59,503 nucleotides of DNA from Bacteroidales bacterium. GTDB taxonomy: Bacteria; Bacteroidota; Bacteroidia; Bacteroidales; UBA932. Position numbers and translations under genes: made by a program. Positions 39,664 to 50,223 of this stretch are shown here, piece after piece. The notes under the pieces were generated by a model. It was not told the origin of the DNA. It saw only the letters and a program-made list of their open reading frames with translations, and ran no database searches. How positions within the stretch are numbered: position 1 is the stretch's first letter; every line of letters starts with the position of its first letter. Location: NCBI GenBank assembly GCA_016285455.1, contig JAEEQS010000011.1, positions 1 through 59,503 on the forward strand, read 5' to 3'.

Positions 39664-42600
39664 TAGATGGTGATTCCCAAAAGCAGGGAGCAGAAATCTT
39701 TGCCGCCCTTGCCGCCGTATGTGGCAGGAGTGGAGTTGCCGTAGTCTCCAGGCTTGTTGGTTCTGGCATAACGGACTCCTATGTACATCGGGAAGCCAAT
39801 TCTCAGGAAATGGCCCCTCAGCATAACATCCGCTCCAAAGGAATAACGGTCTTCCCATTGGTAGCGGATTGTTGGAGCAGTGCCGGCTCCTCCGCCCGCA
39901 GCTCTCTGGAAATCAACCTTTGAGTAATCTATAAACGGTATCAGCTGCAGCTGCTGCAAATATGCAATCGGTCCAAGAGACACATCGCCGAGATAAATTG
40001 GAATTGCATAATCAGCCGTTGCCCTGATGTAGTTTCTTCCAAAGAAGTCTTCTGTATATCCCCTAGGAAGATCTATATGGTTATCTAGCCAGTATTTTTT
40101 GCCATTGACATCCTGCCTCTGATAGGCCGCACTGAGCCTCAGCCCCTGGTTGAAAGTCAGGCCCGGAACATATCCGTAAACGTAGGCAGAGTACTCAGAA
40201 CCAAAGTTATCACCTCCCTTTGGGCTCAGCGATGAGGCCACCCTGGCTCCGATTCCCCAGCGAGGGAACACCTGCGCCTTGGCTACTTCCAGAGACTTGT
40301 AGGCACCCAAAGACATATTCAGCTGATGGCGGCTGAACTGCTCTATCCTGTAGCCAGTTGGAGACGTGGCGTCTTTTTCCAGTTCCGCCTCATCATTGCG
40401 GTAAGACCAGCCGACCATAGGAGTAATGCCGCTGCTCCAGCCAGCTCCGTTCCAAGACAGAGGAATGTAGGCGGCAGCATAGCTTCTCAGGGAGAATTTG
40501 TCTTTGTCGTACATTATCCTGTCGTTGAAATGCACCGTTCCCTCAATTACAGGATACCAGCCGCTCCAGTTGACGGTGGCGTGGCCGGAGTGAAGCCTTT
40601 TGGTCTTGCCCAGCAAACCGTCTCGCTTTTCATAGCCGTAGCCTAATGAAGCCCGCATAGTTCCAAGAGTGTTCTGCGTATAGACAGAAACGCCAGGCAA
40701 AGCCTCATCGTAGAACTCCTCAAAGTCTCCTTCCGTAACGCCGGTAAACTCTGCATATACAGGCGCCCAGGAATGCAGCTTGAAAAGGTTGGCGGTTTTG
40801 CTGTAATCCGTCTCCTTGAAGTCTGCTGTGTTTAGGGCAGAAGCATATTCTTCCACTTTCTTGCCGTACTTCTCCTGATACTGCTTTGTGAGTTCCTCTG
40901 CCAGCGGATAATTGTATTCCATCTTAGGATCCACTGCTATGGACACCAGCTTTTCCTTGAACGGGAATTCTCCAAGGTCTCCCACTTCTTTTATCACATA
41001 AAGGCTTTCGTCTTCACCGATAGAATAGCTTGTAACATCCCCCACTTGACAGGCAAGCCTTATTTCCTTTGTCTGAGGGTTCATCCGGCAAAGAACAGGA
41101 ACTCCAAATCTGTCTGTGATGAAGAAAAGTTCTCCGTTATAATACTTGAGATCTTTCATAATGTGGAAAGACGGCGGCAGAATGTTTTCTGTTTTTGAGG
41201 TGTTTATTTTTTCTATGCTCATTCCTTCTTTGCCCAGAAGGATGCAGTAAACTTCATTCTTCTCTCCAAATGCATATGAAGTCACCTGCCCGTCAAAAGT
41301 GTTGAAAGACGGATTAAAGTCTGCATTTCCATTAACGCAAGTAATTTCGGAAAACATCTTCTGTTCTCCCGTTGATTGGTCTGGACTATAGGAAAGTGCA
41401 TAGAGCGCATCGTTTCCGTTTGTGCTGGCAAATTGTGGAAGATAACGAGATTTCGAATCGTCGAAAGATTCCAGCTGTCTTGTTTTCAGGTCATAAGACA
41501 TTATCGCATATTTAGAGTGCAGTCCCCAGCGTGGATCGGTGTTGCACTCGCTCCACCAGATTTTGCCGTCGTGATAAGCAATAGGCCCCAGTTCACATTC
41601 AAAAGCGCGGAGAGCCTTTTCTCTCCAGACATTTTCTTCCTTTACAAGAAGAACCAGCGTTGCCGGGCAGGTATAACTTTCAGTAACGGCTATGACGGAG
41701 TCTTTTCCTACGGCAGTAATGCTCTGGTATTCTGTAAAGTATCCTTTCTTCAAACCGGTTCTGGAAAGAGGGCGGTCCAACATAGATTCTCCCAAATCTT
41801 CAGACAGGGTTTCTTCAAATTCCTCGTTTTCGTTTAGTTCTACAAATTCTTTCAGCAAACTGTCTTTGACATATTCTCTATGAGTCTTGCCTGTATATTC
41901 CTTGAAGGCAGAAGCCACCACGTTTGCACTAACAAAATGCAGGGGTTCGTAGTTCAGAATCTTGTGAGCCAGATCAACATCTCCGCTATGATGGCGGGCC
42001 ATTGCGTTTATCATATAGCCGGTTGTATAAGGGCTTGGAGAATAAGCCTTTACGCTTCCAAAACGCCAGCGGTCCCAGCTGCGGTTCTTGCCGTAGAAAT
42101 GATCTCCAGCGTCTTCTCCTTCCGGAACAATGCACTTGAGGATTTCGCATAGGAATATGCCGCTGCGTCCTCTTCCACCGTGACTCATTTGGGTTTCAGC
42201 CACAACGGCCTCTCCTTCAAGAAACCACCTGGACGGATAGATGCCGGAAACGGCTCCTATGGCCTGGTCTCCAAAGGCCCAGTAAAGAACCTTGAAGAAA
42301 CCGCGGTTCATATGCGCCATCTGCCAGGCGTGCCTTCCCTCGTGGCTTGCCAGAGACAAATCCCATGGCTCAGACGATATAGCTTCAAGTGGCGGCTGGG
42401 AAAAGAAGTCTATCTGCCTTGGGGCCCATACGGTAATTCCGTTGCTTTCAGCATTGAAAGGGTGCAGCACCAAAGGAAATCTTTTAGGAATACCATATGT
42501 GTATTTAACTGAATCGGAATAGATGCCGTAGAGGCTTTCCACTTTCTTCAGATAATCGATAGCAAGCATTTTATATCCATCACCCTTCCCGTTTTCTCGG

Positions 42601-42761
42601 CTTGACGGATAGATTATCTCAAAGTTCTTGCTCTGCATTTTCTTCCATTTCACGGAAGATTTTTCGCTTCCGATATCGTAATACTGGGCTGAAACTGTCG
42701 CTGAGAAAAACAACAGCAAAGAAGCCAGGCAGATTAAGCGTCTTGTTACGTTTTTGTTCAT
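39660..42761 (-). CDS. Outer-membrane metalloprotease-propeller-barrel protein
   Basis: This 1033-residue exported protein has a signal peptide (RRLICLASLLLFFSATVSAQ). Residues about 25-330 form a gluzincin-like domain with HEGRH (a match to HExxH) in LASHEGRHAWQ and a downstream glutamate in WFLEGEAVVAE. The middle (about 350-640) reads as beta-propeller-like repeats. The last 350 residues are alternating amphipathic strands ending in GITIY, an outer-membrane barrel signature. Zinc peptidase activity is inferred from the motif. It overlaps R2 by four bases on the opposite strand. The ATG at 42761 is preferred to 42797 because it starts the signal peptide. Confidence 0.7.
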   Translation of the reverse strand: MNKNVTRRLICLASLLLFFSATVSAQYYDIGSEKSSVKWKKMQSKNFEIIYPSSRENGKGDGYKMLAIDYLKKVESLYGIYSDSVKYTYGIPKRFPLVLHPFNAESNGITVWAPRQIDFFSQPPLEAISSEPWDLSLASHEGRHAWQMAHMNRGFFKVLYWAFGDQAIGAVSGIYPSRWFLEGEAVVAETQMSHGGRGRSGIFLCEILKCIVPEGEDAGDHFYGKNRSWDRWRFGSVKAYSPSPYTTGYMINAMARHHSGDVDLAHKILNYEPLHFVSANVVASAFKEYTGKTHREYVKDSLLKEFVELNENEEFEETLSEDLGESMLDRPLSRTGLKKGYFTEYQSITAVGKDSVIAVTESYTCPATLVLLVKEENVWREKALRAFECELGPIAYHDGKIWWSECNTDPRWGLHSKYAIMSYDLKTRQLESFDDSKSRYLPQFASTNGNDALYALSYSPDQSTGEQKMFSEITCVNGNADFNPSFNTFDGQVTSYAFGEKNEVYCILLGKEGMSIEKINTSKTENILPPSFHIMKDLKYYNGELFFITDRFGVPVLCRMNPQTKEIRLACQVGDVTSYSIGEDESLYVIKEVGDLGEFPFKEKLVSIAVDPKMEYNYPLAEELTKQYQEKYGKKVEEYASALNTADFKETDYSKTANLFKLHSWAPVYAEFTGVTEGDFEEFYDEALPGVSVYTQNTLGTMRASLGYGYEKRDGLLGKTKRLHSGHATVNWSGWYPVIEGTVHFNDRIMYDKDKFSLRSYAAAYIPLSWNGAGWSSGITPMVGWSYRNDEAELEKDATSPTGYRIEQFSRHQLNMSLGAYKSLEVAKAQVFPRWGIGARVASSLSPKGGDNFGSEYSAYVYGYVPGLTFNQGLRLSAAYQRQDVNGKKYWLDNHIDLPRGYTEDFFGRNYIRATADYAIPIYLGDVSLGPIAYLQQLQLIPFIDYSKVDFQRAAGGGAGTAPTIRYQWEDRYSFGADVMLRGHFLRIGFPMYIGVRYARTNKPGDYGNSTPATYGGKGGKDFCSLLLGITIY

Positions 42762-42820
42762 AAAGAGAAAATTTGCTTCAAATTTAGCGGATTTCATTTT
42801 TAAAACTCAACGATTAAGAT

Positions 42821-42828
42821 TAAATTTG
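42821..42828 (+). promoter_or_regulatory. -7 box of the Na/Pi cotransporter gene, close to the ATG
   Basis: TAAATTTG ends only five bases before the ATG at 42834. If used, transcription would begin at or very near the start codon and the mRNA would be leaderless. No -33 TTG was seen. Confidence 0.5.
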
Positions 42829-42833
42829 TTGTG

Positions 42834-44522
42834 ATGAACATTGCAATGTCCATATTCAAGCTTCTCGGCTCTCTTGCCCTTTTCCTTTTTGGAATGAGCA
42901 TGATGAGTGAAAATCTGCAGAAAGTGGCGGGAGACAAGCTGAGGGGATTTCTGGCAATGATGACCTCCAACGCCTTCAAGAGGGTGCTCACGGGTCTGAC
43001 GGTTACCGCATGCATTCAGTCCTCTGCCGCAACCACTCTGATGGTGGTGAGCTTCGTGAATGCCGGACTGCTTTCACTTGCACAGAGTATTGGAGTTATA
43101 ATGGGTGCCAACATAGGCACCACCGTATCCGCCTGGCTGTTCGCCCTTGTGGGATTCTCCGGAGGAGTGGCCACCGTGGCCGTTCCGCTGATTGCCGTTG
43201 GATTTATCATCACGATGGGCAAGAGCAAAAAGCGCAAGAGCCTGGGTATGATGATTATGGGCTTCGCGATAATGTTCCTCGGACTGAGCATGGTGCAGAC
43301 ATCCGTAGATCCGGCCATCCTGGAGAAGGTCAAGGAACTGATCAACGGATGGAGCAGGTTCGGATTCTGGAGCGTTCTGATCTGCGTGCTCATAGGAACC
43401 CTGGTTACCATAATGCTCCAGTCATCAGCCGCCACGATGGCCCTTACCCTGATGATGTGCTCCAACGGCCTGAACTTTGAACTGGGCGCCGCTCTGGTGC
43501 TCGGAGAAAACATAGGAACAACACTGACCGCCAACATGGCAGCGTCCGTAGCCAATATATCAGCACGAAGAGCGGCCGCTGGACACGCATTCTTCAACTT
43601 GTTTGGAGTGTTGTGGGTACTTATTCTGTACCATCCGTTCCTGTGGGTGGTTTCCAAGGTGATAATGGCGCTGGGGCTGGACAATCCGCTGGTCAGCGGA
43701 GCGTCAACTTTCTCCATACTGTGTTCCATTGCGATGGTGCATACGCTCTTCAACGTAAGCAACACCTGCATACTTGTGGGCTTTACGAACAAGATCGTGA
43801 AGTTCGTGACCAAGCTTCTTCCTGGCAAGCCGGAAGACGAAGGCTACAGGCTGCAGTACATCCACGGAGGGCCTCTGTCAACTGCCGAACTCTCTCTGGG
43901 CCAGGCAAAGAGCGAGATACTCCATTTTGTGAAGATTTGCCGGGAACAATACGAGTTGGCGCGTGAAAGCATCTCCACCACAGACCCTGACAAGTTTGAC
44001 GAACTCTACCACAAGCTGGAGCACTACGAGCAGATAACAGACAAGATTGAATTTGAGATAGCCAAATACCTGAACGAAGTCTCCGAAGGGGATCTGTCAG
44101 AAGAATCCGCCCGTAGGATTCAGGCTATGTTCAAAGTTATCAGCGAACTGGAAAGCATCGGCGACAGCGGCTTCAACATCGGAAGAATCCTCCAGAGGCG
44201 CAACATCCACAACGCCACCTTCGACGAAGATATTGTCACCCGCCTTGGCTTTATGATGGATCTGATCTTCAAGGGATTCGATGTGATGGAGAAAAACCTC
44301 GAGCTAGGCTACACCGGCATCACGGACATCTCCAATGCCCAGGATGTAGAGCAGGAAATCAACGAGTACCGCAACAACCTCAAGGAAGAGCATCTGCTCA
44401 ATCTGGAGAACAACGCCTACAGTTATCTTACCGGCACTTACTACGTGGATATGATCAACGAATTCGAGCACGTGGGAGACTTTATGATCAACATCTCAGA
44501 AGCAATTATTGAGATCAAATGA
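42834..44522 (+). CDS. Na+/phosphate cotransporter family protein with PhoU-like tail
   Basis: This 562-residue protein has the duplicated Na/Pi-cotransporter II repeats, each with a QSSAAT motif (TACIQSSAATTLM near residue 60 and TIMLQSSAATMAL near 195). Eight or more helices precede a C-terminal helical PhoU-like domain (about 360-560). It probably imports phosphate with sodium or acts as a phosphate sensor-exporter. GTG at 42831 directly precedes the ATG; I take ATG. The five-base distance to a -7 box suggests a leaderless transcript. Confidence 0.9.
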   Translation: MNIAMSIFKLLGSLALFLFGMSMMSENLQKVAGDKLRGFLAMMTSNAFKRVLTGLTVTACIQSSAATTLMVVSFVNAGLLSLAQSIGVIMGANIGTTVSAWLFALVGFSGGVATVAVPLIAVGFIITMGKSKKRKSLGMMIMGFAIMFLGLSMVQTSVDPAILEKVKELINGWSRFGFWSVLICVLIGTLVTIMLQSSAATMALTLMMCSNGLNFELGAALVLGENIGTTLTANMAASVANISARRAAAGHAFFNLFGVLWVLILYHPFLWVVSKVIMALGLDNPLVSGASTFSILCSIAMVHTLFNVSNTCILVGFTNKIVKFVTKLLPGKPEDEGYRLQYIHGGPLSTAELSLGQAKSEILHFVKICREQYELARESISTTDPDKFDELYHKLEHYEQITDKIEFEIAKYLNEVSEGDLSEESARRIQAMFKVISELESIGDSGFNIGRILQRRNIHNATFDEDIVTRLGFMMDLIFKGFDVMEKNLELGYTGITDISNAQDVEQEINEYRNNLKEEHLLNLENNAYSYLTGTYYVDMINEFEHVGDFMINISEAIIEIK

Positions 44523-44555
44523 TCCCAATAATTGCTTAATATAACCCCCTGCACT

Positions 44556-45566
44556 TTACTCCTCCACAAGAACGTAATGCTCAGCGATGGAGTTCAGCAC
44601 CCTAAGCGCGTGCGGAAGAGAGGCGTCTTTGATAATGACGTTCTTGTTCTCATCCAATAGGTAAATGCTCGGCGATGTCCTCAGCGTGTAGATAGTTCCC
44701 TGGTCCAGTTCCCCTGCCGGATCATAGGCGTAAATCCAGTCCATCGGGAAATCCTTCTTCCTCTCATCCCAGAGAGCGGTCTTTCCGCCTGGAGAAACTG
44801 CCAGAACTTTCATCACTCCCATTCCAATAAGATTGAGAATCGGGTCTGCGGTCTTCATAGTCTCCAGAGCCTGGCGGCAGTTAGGGCAATCCGGATCGTT
44901 GAAGAAAACAAGAAGATATTCAGCGTTGATATTGTACAGGGTGGATTGCTGCCCGCCGGATGTGGCATAGCGGAAGTTGGCGGCAGGCGTTCCCACGCGG
45001 TTCTTGTTGCATATGGCTACCTGCCAGCGGAAAGAGTCCTTTACGTTGTTCGGTATCGCTGAGCAAGCTCCTATGCCTTCCAGAATCGGCAGATAAAGCT
45101 CATCGTCAAGAAGCGGGGAATGAGCGTCAAAGAGGGTCTTTTCTCCCACGCGCATTATCTGGTTAAGAAACGGCGGATAACCATCCTCAGCCATTTTTAC
45201 AGCCTTGTCCACTAGCTTTACCATGCAGTTCTTGGCAATGGTGTCATCCACGTTTTCAATCAGGGAAACAAACCCAGTGAAAGCCTCTTCAAAAATCTGC
45301 GGACTAATTCCAAGTATTGCTGAAGTATCCGGCTTGAGCCTAAGAAGGCGGTCTTGGCTGAGGAACTCGTCCCAATAATGCCGAGCGGAATACTCCGCGG
45401 CCAAACGCTTGTCAGACGCTATTGAAAGCGGAACCTTCACCTGCGGAAAAATATTTGTCTGATACTCCAGCCCCTTCTTGCTGCAGCTATTGCAGCCGGA
45501 TAAAATAAACAAGCCCGCTACTGCAATAAAAAACGTAGCAAGGGCCGCAAAAACAAGACGCTTCAT
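44556..45566 (-). CDS. DUF5106/thioredoxin-like lipoprotein
   Basis: This 336-residue lipoprotein has lipobox ILSGC. The N-terminal half fits DUF5106, a common partner of thioredoxin folds in Bacteroidales. The C-terminal half is thioredoxin-like, with FFNDPDCPNCRQALETM holding the CPNC pair and SPSIYLLDENKNV near the end. It probably works in periplasmic thiol exchange or as a substrate-specific reductase. A tRNA-Gln gene lies 14 bases upstream on the same strand. Confidence 0.85.
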   Translation of the reverse strand: MKRLVFAALATFFIAVAGLFILSGCNSCSKKGLEYQTNIFPQVKVPLSIASDKRLAAEYSARHYWDEFLSQDRLLRLKPDTSAILGISPQIFEEAFTGFVSLIENVDDTIAKNCMVKLVDKAVKMAEDGYPPFLNQIMRVGEKTLFDAHSPLLDDELYLPILEGIGACSAIPNNVKDSFRWQVAICNKNRVGTPAANFRYATSGGQQSTLYNINAEYLLVFFNDPDCPNCRQALETMKTADPILNLIGMGVMKVLAVSPGGKTALWDERKKDFPMDWIYAYDPAGELDQGTIYTLRTSPSIYLLDENKNVIIKDASLPHALRVLNSIAEHYVLVEE

Positions 45567-45580
45567 AAAAATCGGATTTG

Positions 45581-45651
45581 TTGAGATACCAGGATTCGAA
45601 CCTGGACAAACAGAACCAAAATCTGTTGTGCTGCCATTACACCATATCTCA
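45581..45651 (-). tRNA. tRNA-Gln (UUG anticodon)
   Basis: A 71-base cloverleaf. The acceptor stem pairs TGAGATA with TATCTCA, the anticodon arm ACAGA-TTTTGGT-TCTGT carries TTG, and the T loop is GGTTCGAATCC. It lies between tadA and the DUF5106 gene, and may be part of that gene's 5' leader. Confidence 0.93.
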
Positions 45652-45695
45652 ATGCGGGTTGCAAAAGTAATAAAATTTCTTTTCAGAGGCAGCGG

Positions 45696-46184
45696 CTACT
45701 TGCTTTTCCGCTTGCGGGAGAAGAAGTCCGTCATTATCTTGGAGCATTCCTTGTCCAAAATTCCGCCCTGAACAATAGTCTTTGGATGATAGAGTGTTGG
45801 AGAGAACTTGGATGCTCCCCTCTTTGGATCATCGCACCCGTAAACCACCCTTCCTATCTGTGCCCAGTTCAGGGCAGCGGCGCACATAGGGCAAGGTTCA
45901 ACTGTTACGTAAAGCGTGCAGTGGTCCAGGTATTTTCCGCCAAGATATGCCGAGGCGCTGGTTATTGCCTGCATCTCAGCGTGGGCTGTCGGATCCCTGA
46001 GCGTCTCCGTAAGGTTGTGCGCCCGGGCAATAATTCTTCCACCGCCGGATTTTTTCCCGTTTCTTTCTTCCTCGGCGACAATTACACAACCGACCGGCAC
46101 CTCCCCTTCTTCAGCCGCAGCTTGCGCTTCTTTCAGGGCCTGGATCATAAAGTCCACGTCTATTTTAAGCTGTTCAACATCCAT
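45696..46184 (-). CDS. tadA: tRNA-specific adenosine deaminase-like protein (TadA/CMP-dCMP deaminase family)
   Basis: This protein of about 162 residues has the zinc deaminase motifs HAEMQAI (catalytic Glu) and PCPMCAAAL. TadA makes inosine-34 in tRNA-Arg(ACG). Other family members deaminate free bases such as guanine, and sequence alone does not settle which. The ATG at 46184 gives MDVEQLKIDVDFMIQALKEA; the open frame continues 34 codons upstream but without similarity. A basic insertion (RNGKKSGGG) is unusual near residue 40. Confidence 0.85.
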   Translation of the reverse strand: MDVEQLKIDVDFMIQALKEAQAAAEEGEVPVGCVIVAEEERNGKKSGGGRIIARAHNLTETLRDPTAHAEMQAITSASAYLGGKYLDHCTLYVTVEPCPMCAAALNWAQIGRVVYGCDDPKRGASKFSPTLYHPKTIVQGGILDKECSKIMTDFFSRKRKSK

Positions 46185-46280
46185 TTGAAAGGCAATTTTA
46201 GACACTGCAATATACGAAATTAATTCCGCTGAATTTGCCGAAATCCGACAAAATGGCAGAAAATCTGGCTTCAAGTGGGG

Positions 46281-46295
46281 TGGCATAGGCTTTGC
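46281..46295 (+). promoter_or_regulatory. Sigma-54-like sequence upstream of groES
   Basis: TGGCATAGGCTTTGC matches the -24/-12 arrangement TGGCA-N6-TTTGC, with GG and GC twelve bases apart, 75 bp before the groES ATG. It may be chance. No standard TTG-N20-TAnnTTTG promoter was seen in this gap. Confidence 0.35.
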
Positions 46296-46369
46296 CGTAT
46301 TCTCATCTGCCTGTCAAAGGCTATTAAACTCGGAAAAGAGAGTTAAAAGAAATATTAAAACATACAATT

Positions 46370-46645
46370 ATGAATATCAAACCATTAGCAGACAGAGTTC
46401 TGATCGAGCCTAAAGAGGCCGAGAAAAAGACCGCCAGCGGAATCATCATCCCTGACAACGCAAAGGAAAAACCACAGGAAGGAACAGTAATAGCAGCAGG
46501 TCCTGGCAAGAAAGACGAGCCTATGGAACTGAAAGTCGGAGACGTAGTTCTCTACGGAAAATACGCCGGCACAGAAGTTAACGCTCCAGACGGAAAGACC
46601 TATATGATCATGCGCCAGAGCGATGTTCTCGCAGTAATCGGATAA
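46370..46645 (+). CDS. groS: Co-chaperonin GroES
   Basis: This 91-residue protein starts [20 protein letters not shown], has the mobile loop [16 protein letters not shown] and ends GQ-like in [14 protein letters not shown]. It caps GroEL during protein folding. The 16-bp gap to groEL indicates an operon. Confidence 0.97.
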   Translation: MNIKPLADRVLIEPKEAEKKTASGIIIPDNAKEKPQEGTVIAAGPGKKDEPMELKVGDVVLYGKYAGTEVNAPDGKTYMIMRQSDVLAVIG

Positions 46646-46649
46646 TTAA

Positions 46650-48296
<1,647 letters not shown>

Positions 48297-48318
48297 TTGA
48301 CCTTTGAAACAGGAAAAG

Positions 48319-48352
48319 AAGAGAAGGCTGGCTTGGTCTTCTCTTTTTTTTT
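48319..48352 (+). terminator. Terminator after groESL
   Basis: AAGAGAAG (48319-48326) pairs with CTTCTCTT (48338-48345), then a T run follows. Confidence 0.85.
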
Positions 48353-48366
48353 AACCTCCGTTTTCT

Positions 48367-48374
48367 TATATTTG
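48367..48374 (+). promoter_or_regulatory. -7 box upstream of gldE
   Basis: TATATTTG, 26 bases before the TTG taken as the start codon of gldE. Confidence 0.55.
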
Positions 48375-48400
48375 CACCGATAACCAATACTATTAGATAC

Positions 48401-49501
48401 TTGGAACCTCCCAGTTCAATACTGACGCTGCTAGCCAACTCCCCGGATGAAGTGCCCCTATCGGGTAACACGTGGGAAAATATCCTCATAGGAGTATTTA
48501 TTCTTTTGCTGTTATTCTGCTCAGCGATGATGAGCGGAAGCGAAGCCGCGTTCTTTTCTCTCAGCCCTAAGGAAACCCAGAAGCTGAAAGACGGAGACGA
48601 TTCTTCCAGCCGAAGGGTGATGAAGCTTCTGGGAAAGCCTAACCGTCTTCTCGGAACCATCCTCCAGGCAAACAATATCGTGAATATCCTGCTGGTGCTC
48701 TTGTTTTCCCTGCTGATAGACAGACTGTTCGACTTTACCGGACATCCGGTGCTGGAGTTTGTTGTCTGCACGGTTGTGGTTACCTTCATCCTGGTTCTCT
48801 TCGGCGAGGCGATGCCTAAGATTCTGGGAACCCAGTATCCTGTATCTTTCTCCAAGTTCACCAGCCTTCCGCTTTCTATCCTCAAGCATACCACCATCCC
48901 GATTGACAAGGTGATGGACAAGGTGGTAGAGAAAAGGCGCCACAACAAAACGCTCTCCGAGGAAGAAGAGGAAGATGCTTACAAGATGCTTAGCGGAGCC
49001 GTGGAGATGACTCTGACAGAAGACGCCACGCAGAAGAAACTCCTGAAGAAGATCCTCACGCTTCCGACCAAGACCGTATCTCAGATCATGATGCCGAGAG
49101 TAGAGGTGGAAACCATCAGCATGGATATGGACAACGATGAGGTAATACGCATAGCCAACGAGTGCGGTTACTCTCGCCTTCCAGTATATAAAGACAACTC
49201 CGAAGACATTCGCGGATTCCTCTATATCAAGGATATGCTGCCGTATATAATGAGCCGCAGCAAGAAGTTCGACTGGAGAAAGCACATTCGTCAGGCATAC
49301 TTTGTTCCGGGATCGATGAAGATTAACGATCTGCTGGAGGAACTCCGCCAGAGAAAACTTCACCTTGCCATTGTAGTTGACGAATACGGGGGTATGGACG
49401 GCATCGTGACGATGGAAGACATTCTGGAAGAAATCGTGGGAGAAATCTCAGACGAAAGCGATGCCGCTGAGGAAAATTCCAACCCTATGCCAAAAGCATA
49501 A
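48401..49501 (+). CDS. gldE: GldE-like CNNM/CBS-domain membrane protein
   Basis: This 366-residue protein has an N-terminal CNNM domain with three or four helices (SGSEAAFFSLSPKE and ILLVLLFSLLIDRLF) and two CBS domains (about 215-330). GldE and its kin are the Bacteroidota CorC-like proteins next to a phosphopantetheinyl transferase, exactly as here. Gliding is not implied without other gld genes. The start is TTG at 48401; the first in-frame ATG (48526) lies inside the first helix and would remove the membrane anchor. CNNM proteins act in Mg2+ or other cation transport. Confidence 0.85.
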   Translation: MEPPSSILTLLANSPDEVPLSGNTWENILIGVFILLLLFCSAMMSGSEAAFFSLSPKETQKLKDGDDSSSRRVMKLLGKPNRLLGTILQANNIVNILLVLLFSLLIDRLFDFTGHPVLEFVVCTVVVTFILVLFGEAMPKILGTQYPVSFSKFTSLPLSILKHTTIPIDKVMDKVVEKRRHNKTLSEEEEEDAYKMLSGAVEMTLTEDATQKKLLKKILTLPTKTVSQIMMPRVEVETISMDMDNDEVIRIANECGYSRLPVYKDNSEDIRGFLYIKDMLPYIMSRSKKFDWRKHIRQAYFVPGSMKINDLLEELRQRKLHLAIVVDEYGGMDGIVTMEDILEEIVGEISDESDAAEENSNPMPKA

Positions 49502-49532
49502 AAGACTGAAAATAAAACAAGAAACATAGAAG

Positions 49533-50207
49533 ATGGGACTTTATCTTAGAAAAGATTTGAAGGGCGGCGGAACAATAGCCGTATGGGAAATAACCGAAAG
49601 CGAGAGAGAACTCCTGGACATTCTCGCCAGGGACGAGGAAGACAGAGACGAAGAACTCGAAGAGATTGCTTTGTACAAAAGCGAACAGGCAAGGCGTGAA
49701 AGGCTTTCCGTTCTGGCTCTTGTGCAGACGCTCTTTGAAGAGCCTGTTCATATCGGCCACCACGAGAACGGCGCCCCTTACATAGAAAACGACAGCACCA
49801 GAATCAGCATCACACATACCAACCGCTTTGCAGCAGTCATCATCCACCCGTCAGAGGAAGTGGGCATAGATATCGAGAGCATAAAGCGAGACTTTACGGC
49901 TGTGGAAAAGAGAGCCCTCAGTCCAGAAGAGCGCGACGACCTGATGGACAAGGAAGAAGATGATCCTGAGAAGATGGAAGAGCGCAACACCCAGCTGGCT
50001 ATTTACTGGTGCGCCAAGGAAGCTCTTTACAAGAGAATGGGAAGAAACAACGTGGACTTCTCCGAAGATATGGAAGTGGACCGTTTCAGCGTCAGGGAAG
50101 AAGGCGAGATAGACGTAACCTTCAAATACCCTCAGAACGAAGAAGAAGAATTTGAGATGCAGTATGAAGTTTTCGAAGACCACGTTTTAGTCTGGATGGT
50201 AGGATAA
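49533..50207 (+). CDS. 4'-phosphopantetheinyl transferase superfamily protein (Sfp-like)
   Basis: This 224-residue protein has the Sfp-type motifs GIDIE (in VGIDIESIKRD) and WCAKEALYKRMG. It transfers phosphopantetheine from CoA to carrier proteins. It follows gldE by 31 bases. The carrier protein partner is not in the window. Confidence 0.9.
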   Translation: MGLYLRKDLKGGGTIAVWEITESERELLDILARDEEDRDEELEEIALYKSEQARRERLSVLALVQTLFEEPVHIGHHENGAPYIENDSTRISITHTNRFAAVIIHPSEEVGIDIESIKRDFTAVEKRALSPEERDDLMDKEEDDPEKMEERNTQLAIYWCAKEALYKRMGRNNVDFSEDMEVDRFSVREEGEIDVTFKYPQNEEEEFEMQYEVFEDHVLVWMVG

Positions 50208-50223
50208 TTTAAAAAACATAGTT

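Noticed and set aside
48521..49363. 280-codon open frame opposite gldE
   Set aside because: No domain, no promoter, and it lies fully over gldE.
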